NCBI RefSeq assembly: GCF_947499695.1
Contig: NZ_CANMPQ010000004.1
Coordinates: forward strand, 1-64,000
Origin: an uncultured Allomuricauda sp.
Lineage (GTDB): Bacteria; Bacteroidota; Bacteroidia; Flavobacteriales; Flavobacteriaceae
DNA: 64,000 nucleotides
Reading direction: 5' to 3'
The translations under genes and the position numbers were made by a program. This document shows, one piece after another, positions 8,217-16,665 of the stretch. Every line of letters begins with the position of its first letter. Position 1 is the first letter of the stretch. The notes under the pieces were generated by a model, which was not told the origin of the DNA, did not search any database, and saw only the letters and a list, made by a program, of their open reading frames with translations.

Positions 8217-8981
8217 ATGAAACGGTTCTTCAAATTTTTCTTGAATCTTATTCCAAGGCCGTTACTCATTAAGCTTAGTTATTGGGTTAGACCAATAATT
8301 GCACTTTTCTTAAAAGGTAAAAAGCATGTAGACCCCATCGATGATAGAAGTTTTAGGACCTTTTTGCCCTATGGATATGAGAATCCAAGGGAAAATGTAC
8401 TCTCCCCCTCTACTCTTTCTCTAGAACGACATCGTTTGCTATGGTTGTATTTAAAAAATGAAACGGAGTTTTTTAGTAAAGACCTGCGTCTTTTGCATTT
8501 TGCACCGGAACAGGCATTTCATAAAAGGTTCAAAAAACTAAAAAATCTAGATTACACCACAACCGACCTAAACTCACCGCTTGCAGATGTAAAAGCGGAC
8601 ATCTGTAACCTGCCTTTCAAGGACAATTCATACGATGTCATTCTTTGCAATCACGTGTTGGAGCATATTCCTAACGATACCAAGGCAATGCAAGAGTTAT
8701 ATCGAGTTCTAGCACCGGGAGGATGGGGTGTTTTTCAGGTTCCTCAGGATTTGAAGCGGGAGAAGACCTTTGAAGATGATTCCATTACAGACCGAAAAGA
8801 ACGGGCTCGGATTTTCGGACAGTATGACCATGTACGTATCTATGGAAGGGATTATTTTGACAAACTCCGTGAAATTGGATTTAAGGTAGAGGAAGTGAAT
8901 TATACTGCAAATCTCCCCTCAGGGGAAATTGAAAAGTATCGTTTGGCTAAAGGGGAAATCATTCCGTTGGTAAGAAAATAG
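8217..8981 (+). CDS. class I SAM-dependent methyltransferase
   Basis: This 254-residue protein has a basic, hydrophobic N-terminus (MKRFFKFFLNLIP) and a Methyltransf_11-type core: LLHFAPEQAF (SAM-binding loop), ADICNLPFKDNSYDVILCNHVLEH, and YRVLAPGGWGVFQVP. The substrate cannot be told from sequence. The position after map is probably operonic. Its stop codon abuts the stop codon of the converging apbE with no spacer. Confidence 0.85.
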   Translation: MKRFFKFFLNLIPRPLLIKLSYWVRPIIALFLKGKKHVDPIDDRSFRTFLPYGYENPRENVLSPSTLSLERHRLLWLYLKNETEFFSKDLRLLHFAPEQAFHKRFKKLKNLDYTTTDLNSPLADVKADICNLPFKDNSYDVILCNHVLEHIPNDTKAMQELYRVLAPGGWGVFQVPQDLKREKTFEDDSITDRKERARIFGQYDHVRIYGRDYFDKLREIGFKVEEVNYTANLPSGEIEKYRLAKGEIIPLVRK

Positions 8982-9983
8982 CTATTTTTTAACCAACGCT
9001 TTAAAACCAGAAGTCATAAACTCCTCCGTCTTACCTTTATCATTTAAATAAATGATATAGCCTTCCAAGGCAGACAGTCTCTCCAACAATTTAATGGACT
9101 CATCCAAATCCATTGCCATTAAAGCGGTGGCATAGGCATCCGCTTCTGCACAAGTATTGGCGATCACACTTGTTGCTAAAATATTAGAGGCTTTGGTATA
9201 CCCAGTTTTAGGGTCTATAGTATGCACGTATTTTTTCCCACTCTTGGGATCAATTCTGAACTTCCTATAATTACCTGAAGAAGCCATGGCCTTATCCTCT
9301 AACTGGACAATCTGTTTTAATTGTCTGCTTGTTTCTACTTGAGGGTCATCAATTCCCACAGACCATTGCTTTTGTGAGATTGGGTTCTTACCCTTGGTCA
9401 ATACCTCGCCTCCTACTTCAACCAGATAATAATTGATTCCTTTCGCATTCAACAATGCTCCTAATCGGTCAATGGCATACCCTTTGGCCACGGCATTAAA
9501 ATCAAAACGAATTTCGGGACGGGTTTTTGAAATTGTTCCATCAGTATTCAGTTTTACTTTATCCCATCCCACATAGTGCAACAAGCTATCTATTTTTAAA
9601 CTATCCAATTCCAATTGATTTCCTGGGCCAAACCCCCATGCATTGGCCAAAACACCAATAGTAGGGTCAAAATAGCCCTTGGAAACTTCATGAACCGCGG
9701 TTGAGATTTCAAAAACTTTACGGAACATTTCATCCACTACCACGGTAGTATCTCCATTATTAATTTTTGATATATCGGACCCAGGAATATAGGTAGACAT
9801 AGATTGATTAACCACTTGAAAAACGGAATCTATCTCTTTTTGAAAATCAAGTTTTTCAGTTGAAATGTATATGATTGAATAGGTCGTGCCAAGAGCATTA
9901 CCTATGTTTTGATTCTTTATCAACGGGTCGGTGCTGCAGCTCCCCAAGAACAAAACAACCCATACAAAAACTATATTTTTCAT
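8982..9983 (-). CDS. apbE: FAD:protein FMN transferase (lipoprotein)
   Basis: ApbE moves FMN from FAD onto a Thr of target proteins, notably NqrB and NqrC. The 333-residue product has a lipobox (FLGSC, Cys16), and conserved ApbE segments NALGTTYSI, MSTYIPGSDIS, DFNAVAKGYAID, VEVGGEV and HTIDPKTGY. It is the last gene of the nqr gene string. Its ATG overlaps the stop of the upstream small gene by one base (TAATG), which suggests coupled translation. The location explains its job: maturing the Na+-NQR encoded upstream. Confidence 0.95.
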   Translation of the reverse strand: MKNIVFVWVVLFLGSCSTDPLIKNQNIGNALGTTYSIIYISTEKLDFQKEIDSVFQVVNQSMSTYIPGSDISKINNGDTTVVVDEMFRKVFEISTAVHEVSKGYFDPTIGVLANAWGFGPGNQLELDSLKIDSLLHYVGWDKVKLNTDGTISKTRPEIRFDFNAVAKGYAIDRLGALLNAKGINYYLVEVGGEVLTKGKNPISQKQWSVGIDDPQVETSRQLKQIVQLEDKAMASSGNYRKFRIDPKSGKKYVHTIDPKTGYTKASNILATSVIANTCAEADAYATALMAMDLDESIKLLERLSALEGYIIYLNDKGKTEEFMTSGFKALVKK

Positions 9984-10351
9984 TACGAAATTTCTATCAA
10001 ACCTTGATAATCTACTATATACTCTTCATTTAAATACACCGGCAATTCCCTACTGGATGCATTAGAAAGTCCAACACCCGCAAAATATGTACGTGCTTCA
10101 AACTTTTCTGCATGACTCTTTACTTTCTGCATTAGTTTCGCATCGTAATCCTTTGGATTATTCGGAAACTCCACATTCCGGACCACAATAAAGTGAAGAA
10201 TCTTTTCCTTCAAACAAACATATTGTGGGTTCTTTTTTGGCTTGCTATTTATAGCCATGAATTCATAGCCATCTGCTTCCAATTGCCTGCCCACAATATT
10301 CATGGCCAGGTTATGCAGTTCCTGTTCGTTTAATGCTCTCCGTTGTTCCAT
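9983..10351 (-). CDS. small conserved-looking protein between nqrF and apbE
   Basis: The product is 122 residues (MEQRRALNEQELHNLAMNIV...). It is soluble, with a mixed alpha/beta pattern and no signal peptide or cysteine cluster. The longer frame upstream uses only a TTG and runs through a hairpin, so ATG 10351 is preferred. I recall similar short proteins beside nqrF in flavobacteria, often mislabelled as NqrF; this was not verified. It overlaps apbE by one base. A role in NQR assembly or flavinylation is inferred from position only. Confidence 0.75.
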   Translation of the reverse strand: MEQRRALNEQELHNLAMNIVGRQLEADGYEFMAINSKPKKNPQYVCLKEKILHFIVVRNVEFPNNPKDYDAKLMQKVKSHAEKFEARTYFAGVGLSNASSRELPVYLNEEYIVDYQGLIEIS

Positions 10352-10379
10352 AAAAAAAACCGACACTTTCGCATCGGTT
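10352..10379 (-). terminator. terminator-like hairpin between nqrF and the small gene
   Basis: On the minus strand AACCGA, a 10-nt loop and TCGGTT are followed by a run of T ending right at the ATG of the next gene. It looks like a weak intrinsic terminator or attenuator that would lower readthrough from nqrA-F into the small gene and apbE. Confidence 0.5.
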
Positions 10380-10393
10380 AGGTGTATTTTTTT

Positions 10394-10420
10394 ACCTCTC
10401 GGCTGCGCTCGAGGTGTTGA
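10394..10420. repeat. GC-rich palindromic element (possible dispersed intergenic repeat)
   Basis: ACCTCTCGGCTGCGCTCGAGGT is an imperfect palindrome, far more GC-rich than the DNA around it. It resembles short palindromes dispersed in flavobacterial intergenic regions (recollection, not checked). Only this copy is seen in the window. Confidence 0.45.
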
Positions 10421-10431
10421 AATCAAAGGTT

Positions 10432-11739
10432 TTACCCTCCAAAGTCATCGAATCTGATATTTTCATCTGGGATTCCGAAATCCTCCCCCATTTTCTGAAC
10501 AGCTTTGTTCATCAATGGTGGTCCACAGAAGTACAACTCTATGTCTTCAGGTGCATCATGATGGTTCAAGTAATTGTCAATTACACAATTGTGAATGAAT
10601 CCAACAAAACCATCTCCTTCTGCATCGATATCCTCCTTTACCTTCCAATTGTCCTCTTCTAAGGGTTCAGAAAGTGCCATATAGAACTTGAAGTTCGAAA
10701 ACTCTTTTTCCAACTGCTTAAAGTGGTCGATATAAAAGAGTTCTCTTTTGGAACGTCCACCATACCAATAGGTAACTTTTCTATTTGTCTTTAATGTTTT
10801 GAACAAGTGGTATAAGTGCGATCGCATTGGCGCCATTCCGGCTCCACCACCCACATATAACATCTCAGATTCCGACTCATTGATGAAGAATTCACCGAAT
10901 GGGCCAGAAATCGTGACTGGATCACCGGGCTTCAATCCGAAGATATACGATGATGCAACTCCTGGGTTTACATCCATCCATCCATTTTTAGAACGATCCC
11001 ATGGTGGCGTAGCAATACGTACATTAAGCATTATCTCACGTCCTTCAGCAGGATAAGAAGCCATTGAATAAGCACGCTCAACGGTTTCAGGATTTTTCAT
11101 TGTCAACGGCCATAGGTTGAATTTATCCCACTCATTTTTGAACTTATCCGGAGTTTCATGTTCTTCTGGATGCGCAGTAATGTCAATATCAGCGTACTTC
11201 ACTTCGCATGGTGGAATCTCAATTTGAATATATCCTCCAGCTTTATAATTCATATCCTCTGGAATCTCAACCACAAACTCCTTTATAAAGGAAGCCACAT
11301 TGTAGTTTCGTACAACTTTCGCAGGCCACTTTTTAATTCCGAAAACTTCTTCCGGAATTGTAATCTCCATATCCTGCTTTACCTTAACCTGACAGGCCAA
11401 ACGTGCACCATGGTTCAATTCTTTTTTAGAGAAATGTGGAGTTTCTGTAGGCAGAGCTTCACCACCGCCAGAAAGTACATGACATTCACATTGAATACAG
11501 GTTCCACCTCCACCACAGGCAGATGGTAAAAACACTTTTTGGTTACCCAATGTTGTCAACAAGGAGCTTCCGGAAGCTACTTCGATTTCCTTTTCACCAT
11601 TAATGGTAATGGTAACGGGACCCGAGGGCGATAATTTTTCTTTTGTGAACAACAACAAGGCCACCAACAATAACAATAAAACCAAAAATGCTACTACGGT
11701 AATTAGAATGGTACCTCCGGTACTTGTGGCTAATATCAT
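10432..11739 (-). CDS. nqrF: Na+-translocating NADH:quinone reductase subunit F
   Basis: NqrF is the NADH-oxidising entry point of the Na+ pump. The 435 residues contain an N-terminal membrane helix (about 10-31), a 2Fe-2S ferredoxin domain with Cys75, Cys81, Cys84 and Cys116, an FAD domain (RAYSMASYP), and an NAD-binding domain ending in FCGPPLMN and FDDFGG. The length is slightly over the usual 408. It follows nqrE by 2 bp and is the last of the six structural genes. Confidence 0.97.
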   Translation of the reverse strand: MILATSTGGTILITVVAFLVLLLLLVALLLFTKEKLSPSGPVTITINGEKEIEVASGSSLLTTLGNQKVFLPSACGGGGTCIQCECHVLSGGGEALPTETPHFSKKELNHGARLACQVKVKQDMEITIPEEVFGIKKWPAKVVRNYNVASFIKEFVVEIPEDMNYKAGGYIQIEIPPCEVKYADIDITAHPEEHETPDKFKNEWDKFNLWPLTMKNPETVERAYSMASYPAEGREIMLNVRIATPPWDRSKNGWMDVNPGVASSYIFGLKPGDPVTISGPFGEFFINESESEMLYVGGGAGMAPMRSHLYHLFKTLKTNRKVTYWYGGRSKRELFYIDHFKQLEKEFSNFKFYMALSEPLEEDNWKVKEDIDAEGDGFVGFIHNCVIDNYLNHHDAPEDIELYFCGPPLMNKAVQKMGEDFGIPDENIRFDDFGG

Positions 11740-11741
11740 CT

Positions 11742-12482
11742 TTATTCGTTTATAACTTCGTTATAGGAAACTGCCTTTTCATCGTCTTCAATTTCCTTTT
11801 CAATTTCTTTTTCTTCAATTGTTTTGGCGGTAGTATTTTCGGTAGGTTCTGGTGGCTCATTATCACCAGTCAACATTCCACCAAAACTCTGGAATCCTAT
11901 TCCCATTAAACCAGTAATGATAAAGGTAATTCCCAACCCCCGTAATGGAGCTGGCACGTTGGAATATCTTATTTTTTCACGAATGGCAGCAATGGCCAAA
12001 ATAGCCAAAAACCAGCCGATTCCTGAGCTAACTCCGTAGTTGAATGCCAATCCTAATGAAGGAATTTCCCTTGCCTGCATAAATAGCGAACCTCCCAAAA
12101 TAGCACAGTTTACCGCAATCAATGGCAAGAAAATACCTAAGGAATTATATAGGGATGGAGAAAATTTCTCCACTACAATTTCCACCAATTGAACCATCGT
12201 TGCAATGGTTGCTATAAATAGGATAAATGATAGGAAGCTCAGATTATAATCTGCATATTCTGGGCCTAACCAAACCAAGGCTCCATCACGTAACAAGTAT
12301 TGATCCAACAACCAGTTTAAAGGAACGGTTACGGCCAATACGAAAATTACTGCCGCTCCCAATCCTACTGCTGTGGAAACTTTTTTGGATACAGCCAAAT
12401 AGGAACACATTCCCAAAAAGACCGCAAAGACCATATTATCTATGAAGATGGACTTAAAAAACAATTCTACATGCTCTAACAT
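11742..12482 (-). CDS. nqrE: Na+-translocating NADH:quinone reductase subunit E, with acidic C-terminal extension
   Basis: This is an integral membrane subunit with six helices. Cys26 (GMCSYLA) and Cys126 (NCAILGG) match the cysteines that, with NqrD, hold the intramembrane 2Fe-2S cluster. The family is about 200 residues long; here residues 206-246 add a tail rich in Glu and Asp that follows the last helix (bases 11745-11867). The tail has no cysteine or hydrophobic segment. The gene lies 12 bp after nqrD. Confidence 0.96.
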   Translation of the reverse strand: MLEHVELFFKSIFIDNMVFAVFLGMCSYLAVSKKVSTAVGLGAAVIFVLAVTVPLNWLLDQYLLRDGALVWLGPEYADYNLSFLSFILFIATIATMVQLVEIVVEKFSPSLYNSLGIFLPLIAVNCAILGGSLFMQAREIPSLGLAFNYGVSSGIGWFLAILAIAAIREKIRYSNVPAPLRGLGITFIITGLMGIGFQSFGGMLTGDNEPPEPTENTTAKTIEEKEIEKEIEDDEKAVSYNEVINE

Positions 12483-12494
12483 ACTCTTATCCTT

Positions 12495-13142
12495 TTATGC
12501 TTCTTCAATTAATGCTTTGTTTCTGGAGCGTTGTACCCAGATAATAATTCCAACAACGATCAGTGCTGCCGGTGGTATGATCATAAAACCATTGTTCTCG
12601 TATCCCGTGGCATACAATCCTGTTTTTGCGATTGGATCTCCTAAAACAGGAATTCCAAACAAGGTTCCAGAACCTAAAAGTTCTCTGAAAAACCCAACAA
12701 TAATCAGGATGACACCATATCCCAATGCGTTACCAATTCCATCCAAAAAGGATTTCCAAGGTCCGTTACCTAAGGCAAAGGCCTCAAATCTTCCCATAAT
12801 GATACAGTTGGTAATGATTAATCCAACGAATACGGCCAAGGTCTTACTCAATTCATAAGCAAAGGCCTTTAACACCTGGTCAACCACAATTACTAATGTG
12901 GCCACCACAATCAATTGCACGATAATCCGAATTTTTGACGGGATTACGTTTCGCAACAATGAAATTACTACGTTACCCACTCCAAGTACGAACAATACCG
13001 AGATTGACATAACGACGGATGCCTGAAGTTCTGCCGTAATCGCCAAAGCGGAACAGATTCCCAATACCTGTATAGTGATAGGGTTGTTATCCGCTAATGG
13101 ATCTAATATTAGATTTGCATCTTTTTTTGAAAGTAGCCCCAT
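12495..13142 (-). CDS. nqrD: Na+-translocating NADH:quinone reductase subunit D
   Basis: The 215-residue protein has six membrane helices and is homologous to NqrE with inverted topology. The conserved cysteines lie in LGICSALAI and TNCIIMGRFEAFA. Together with NqrE it carries the intramembrane iron-sulphur centre that passes electrons towards NqrC. The start is 1 bp after the nqrC stop, so translation is probably coupled. Confidence 0.97.
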   Translation of the reverse strand: MGLLSKKDANLILDPLADNNPITIQVLGICSALAITAELQASVVMSISVLFVLGVGNVVISLLRNVIPSKIRIIVQLIVVATLVIVVDQVLKAFAYELSKTLAVFVGLIITNCIIMGRFEAFALGNGPWKSFLDGIGNALGYGVILIIVGFFRELLGSGTLFGIPVLGDPIAKTGLYATGYENNGFMIIPPAALIVVGIIIWVQRSRNKALIEEA

Positions 13143-13143
13143 A

Positions 13144-13893
13144 TTATTTGGTTCTAATGGTTTCTAAATAAGGTTTGTAAAGTTTTAATGTCTCTTTGAT
13201 CATAGCAGTAACCCCATTACCTGTAATAGTAGCGCCTGCCAAGGCATCAACTTCGTTATCTTCTTTATCGTTGTTCAAGGGATCGTTGTTTCCTTTGACC
13301 ACTGAAATTCCTGCATATCGGTTTCCATCTAGAATGGATTCACCTGTAAAATCATCCATGAAATAGCGAAGCTTAATATTTGCTCCCAATCCAGGTGTTT
13401 CTCCCTTATGATCAAAAACCACACCTTGCACAACCATATTTTCATCAAGAGAGATATATCCCCAGATAGCATCCCAAAGTCCTTTTCCGTACATAGGAAT
13501 GATGTAGGATTTCTTTCCGTCTTTTTCTCCCACAAATAATGGAAGTTCCGCCTCATCTCCGTTTTTGATGATATTCAATTGCTTCTTCATATCAATAAGA
13601 TATGCCTCCTCTCGCTCCTTGGTTTCAGAACCAACCACCACCAATTGTTGCTTGATGTATTTGGAAAATTCTCCTTCTACAACATCAGTAGGGATAAAGC
13701 TGACGCTTCCGGCACCCTCATTTTGGTTGACACCCATTGCGTAGAGGATGTTCTGTTGCTTTTCAAAGCGTTCGTTCTCATCTATTCGTGGTCGTAGCCC
13801 TGAAGCTAAGAATGCAAGCAGTGAACCTACGATGACCACCATCACGGCTGCAAAAATTACAGTATAGCTGTTTTTGTCTGTATTGATCGCCAT
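13144..13893 (-). CDS. nqrC: Na+-translocating NADH:quinone reductase subunit C
   Basis: The 249-residue subunit has one N-terminal helix (about residues 10-32) and a periplasmic FMN-binding domain. The flavinylation motif reads DALAGATITG, with the acceptor Thr at residue 222; it agrees with the ApbE target pattern. GLWDAIWGYI and HKGETPGLGANI are also conserved. The gene sits between nqrB and nqrD with gaps of 2 bp and 1 bp. Confidence 0.97.
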   Translation of the reverse strand: MAINTDKNSYTVIFAAVMVVIVGSLLAFLASGLRPRIDENERFEKQQNILYAMGVNQNEGAGSVSFIPTDVVEGEFSKYIKQQLVVVGSETKEREEAYLIDMKKQLNIIKNGDEAELPLFVGEKDGKKSYIIPMYGKGLWDAIWGYISLDENMVVQGVVFDHKGETPGLGANIKLRYFMDDFTGESILDGNRYAGISVVKGNNDPLNNDKEDNEVDALAGATITGNGVTAMIKETLKLYKPYLETIRTK

Positions 13894-13895
13894 AA

Positions 13896-15158
13896 TTAAA
13901 CTGTTTCCGTTTTTAATGCTTCAACTTCACCTGATGTCTTAGGATATATAGTGGCGTTTTTTAAACGCTTCATTCTTCTCTTGATGTTCCCTCTTACTAC
14001 ATAATGATCTATGGTTGGCGCAAACACATTCATCAATAGAATGGCCAAGAACACACCTTCGGGGTACCCTGGGTTAAATACGCGAATCATAACAGATAAG
14101 AATCCAATCAAAAATCCGTAAATCCATTTACCTCTGTTCGTCTGCGAACCTGTTACCGGGTCTGTAGCCATATATACAATACCGAAGGCTAAACCTCCTA
14201 CCAATAAGTGCTGCCAGAATTCAAAATTCATAAGGCTGTAAAACTTACTATATTCCGGAATCCACCCAGCGGTAACAACGCCGTTGAAAATCAATCCCAT
14301 GGCCAAAGCACCGATTACGGCACTGACCATGATTCGCCATGATGCGATTTTTGAAAATATCAGGAACAATCCTCCCAAGAGAATCAACAAGGTTGATGTT
14401 TCACCCACTGACCCCGGAATAAATCCAAAGAACATATCAGAAAGTGAATATGACATCTCCGTATTACCTTGAGCCAAATACCCTAAAACTGTTTCTCCGG
14501 AAATAGCATCTGTAGTTCCGGATTTTGTAACTCCATCCACTGCACCATGCACCCAGACTTTATCTCCACTCATCCAAGTAGGATAAGCAAAGAATAGAAA
14601 TGCGCGAATGGTCAATGCCGGATTCAGGATGTTCATCCCTGTTCCTCCAAACACTTCTTTACCGATTACAACACCGAAAACCACCGCTACTGCTAACATC
14701 CAAAGTGGTATATCCACAGGTACTATAAGTGGCACAAGCATTCCAGTCACCAAATAACCTTCTTCTACTTCGTGGCCCTTGATTACTGCAAAAACGAATT
14801 CAACTGCCAGTCCTACTCCATAGGAAACGACTACTAGTGGTAAAATAGTAATCAATCCCAACCAAAAGTTGTCCCATGTTAAGAAGTGCTCCATCAAAGA
14901 GAAAGCTTCTGGAGCTCCGTTAATGGCAATATCCTGCTGGTACCCGGTATTAAACATCCCGAACAGCAAACAAGGCACCAAAGCCATAATCACTGTATTC
15001 ATGGTACGCTTTAAATCGTCAGCACCTCTTACATGCGACCCAGAATGGGTAGTTTCATTGGGAGCATATAAAAAAGTGTGTATTGCGTTGAATGCCGGGG
15101 CCATTTTTTTGCCCTGGTATTTCAATTTGGTCTTATGTAACTTTTCTTTCAATCCCAT
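13896..15158 (-). CDS. nqrB: Na+-translocating NADH:quinone reductase subunit B
   Basis: The 420-residue membrane subunit carries riboflavin and covalent FMN and forms the Na+ path. NqrB features include GGTGMNILNPAL and YMATDPVTGSQTNRGKW. The segment that should hold the FMN-accepting Thr reads DAISGETVLG (Thr223), where the ApbE target usually has SGAT. The Thr itself is retained. It lies 3 bp after nqrA. Confidence 0.97.
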   Translation of the reverse strand: MGLKEKLHKTKLKYQGKKMAPAFNAIHTFLYAPNETTHSGSHVRGADDLKRTMNTVIMALVPCLLFGMFNTGYQQDIAINGAPEAFSLMEHFLTWDNFWLGLITILPLVVVSYGVGLAVEFVFAVIKGHEVEEGYLVTGMLVPLIVPVDIPLWMLAVAVVFGVVIGKEVFGGTGMNILNPALTIRAFLFFAYPTWMSGDKVWVHGAVDGVTKSGTTDAISGETVLGYLAQGNTEMSYSLSDMFFGFIPGSVGETSTLLILLGGLFLIFSKIASWRIMVSAVIGALAMGLIFNGVVTAGWIPEYSKFYSLMNFEFWQHLLVGGLAFGIVYMATDPVTGSQTNRGKWIYGFLIGFLSVMIRVFNPGYPEGVFLAILLMNVFAPTIDHYVVRGNIKRRMKRLKNATIYPKTSGEVEALKTETV

Positions 15159-15161
15159 GTT

Positions 15162-16514
15162 TTATCCAATTTCTTGATGTAATAAATCCAATCCTTCTCG
15201 AATAATTTGTTGGTGTGGTTGTTTGGAAATACAAATGAACTCCGTTAAGGAGAAATCCTCTGGCGCTACTTCGTAAAGTCCCAACTGTTCCATTTCATCC
15301 AAGTCTTTCACCATACATGCCTTCAACAACTGTAAAGGATAGATATCCATTGGAAAAACTTGTTCATATTGACCAGTTACCACAAAAGCTCTATGCTCTC
15401 CATTGGTATTAGTGGTAAGGTCGTATTTCTTTTTGGGCTGCATCCATGAAAAAGTAAGTGCCCTAGTTGAAGAAATTTTATTGAAAATAGGTTTGTTCCA
15501 TCCGAAGAATTCATAATCATCTCCTTCTGGAATGGCAGTTACAGTGTTATTGTAAAATCCTAAATATCCTTCTGGATGGGTTTTTGCGCCCGTAAGCACA
15601 TCACCATTAATTAATCGAAACTTATCTTCTTTCACCCCAGCAGCATACAAAAAGGTAGAAATTTCTGCTCCTATTTTTGTTGTATAATATTTTGGTGCTT
15701 TAACAACAGAGCCCGTTAAAGCAATAGTTCGTTCTGCATTGAACTTTCCTGTCAATAACAACTCCCCAATAATTACCAAATCTTGTGGTGTTATTGTCCA
15801 AGCAGTTTCTCCTTTGTTAATCGGGTCAATCCTGTTAATCTGAGTTCCGACCAATCCTGCAGGATGCGGACCAGAAACATTGTGCAATGTAACTCCGTTC
15901 AATCCAGCCAAAGGCGAATTATTAGACTTTCCAATTGAAACATGGATTTCGCCGGGAGTTAATTTACCAAGTGCATTTACAGCAGCTTGAAGCTCAGCTT
16001 CTTTGCCATTCAATACATAATCTGAGTCTGCAGCCAAGGGCGCAGTTGTATATCCTGATACAAAAATTGCTTTTGGAGTGACATCTGGATTTGCGATAAT
16101 ATCATAGGGACGTTGCTTGATGAAAGGCCATAAACCTGACTTGAGCAGTAATCCTTTTATCGCATCGACATCTGATTGTTCAATATCCAATGGTTGATGG
16201 GATACGTACTCTTGACTTTTATCTGCCAAGATCTTTAACGTTAATATTCTTCTTCGTGCTCCTCGAACTATTTCCACCAATTCACCACTAACCGGTGAAA
16301 CAAAGAGCATTTCCTCCTTGTTTTTATTGTAAAACAATGGCTCTCCGGCTTTTATCTCGGCTCCCTGTTTTACAAGCAATTTTGGTGTAATTCCGTGGAA
16401 ATCTTCTAAATTCAGGGCATATACGTTACTTAAAACGGCTTTGGAAGTAGTCTTTTCTGCTGCCCCGATAAGGTTGATGTTCAACCCTTTTTTAATCCGG
16501 ATGTCTTTAGACAT
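15162..16514 (-). CDS. nqrA: Na+-translocating NADH:quinone reductase subunit A
   Basis: This is the first gene of the nqrABCDEF operon, encoding a 450-residue cytoplasmic subunit of normal length that binds quinone. Matching segments are 'GLNINLIGAAEK' near the start, GEPLFYNK, and 'NVSGPHPAGLVGTQINRIDP'. A -7 element lies 34 bp upstream of the ATG. The first codons form a perfect inverted repeat (ATGTCT-AA-AGACAT, 16501-16514). Confidence 0.97.
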   Translation of the reverse strand: MSKDIRIKKGLNINLIGAAEKTTSKAVLSNVYALNLEDFHGITPKLLVKQGAEIKAGEPLFYNKNKEEMLFVSPVSGELVEIVRGARRRILTLKILADKSQEYVSHQPLDIEQSDVDAIKGLLLKSGLWPFIKQRPYDIIANPDVTPKAIFVSGYTTAPLAADSDYVLNGKEAELQAAVNALGKLTPGEIHVSIGKSNNSPLAGLNGVTLHNVSGPHPAGLVGTQINRIDPINKGETAWTITPQDLVIIGELLLTGKFNAERTIALTGSVVKAPKYYTTKIGAEISTFLYAAGVKEDKFRLINGDVLTGAKTHPEGYLGFYNNTVTAIPEGDDYEFFGWNKPIFNKISSTRALTFSWMQPKKKYDLTTNTNGEHRAFVVTGQYEQVFPMDIYPLQLLKACMVKDLDEMEQLGLYEVAPEDFSLTEFICISKQPHQQIIREGLDLLHQEIG

Positions 16515-16547
16515 ATTGTTGTAGACCTTTTGTTATCAAAATTGCCG

Positions 16548-16555
16548 CAAATTTA
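16548..16555 (-). promoter_or_regulatory. -7 promoter element TAAATTTG of the nqr operon
   Basis: On the minus strand TAAATTTG fits TAnnTTTG and gives a leader of about 30 nt before nqrA. A matching element points the other way at 16613, so this 150-bp gap is a divergent promoter region. Confidence 0.55.
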
Positions 16556-16612
16556 GCACTAAAAGGATTGTTTTCATAATTATTTGACCATAAAAATGGG
16601 ATTACATCGAGC

Positions 16613-16620
16613 TAAATTTG
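16613..16620 (+). promoter_or_regulatory. -7 promoter element TAAATTTG of the T9SS plug gene
   Basis: TAAATTTG fits TAnnTTTG and lies 45 bp before ATG 16666. It overlaps the TTG at 16618, which argues against that codon as the start. Confidence 0.5.
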
Positions 16621-16665
16621 TCAGGCATACTTTTTGTTTACCTTTACTCAAAAAATACGCTCCTA

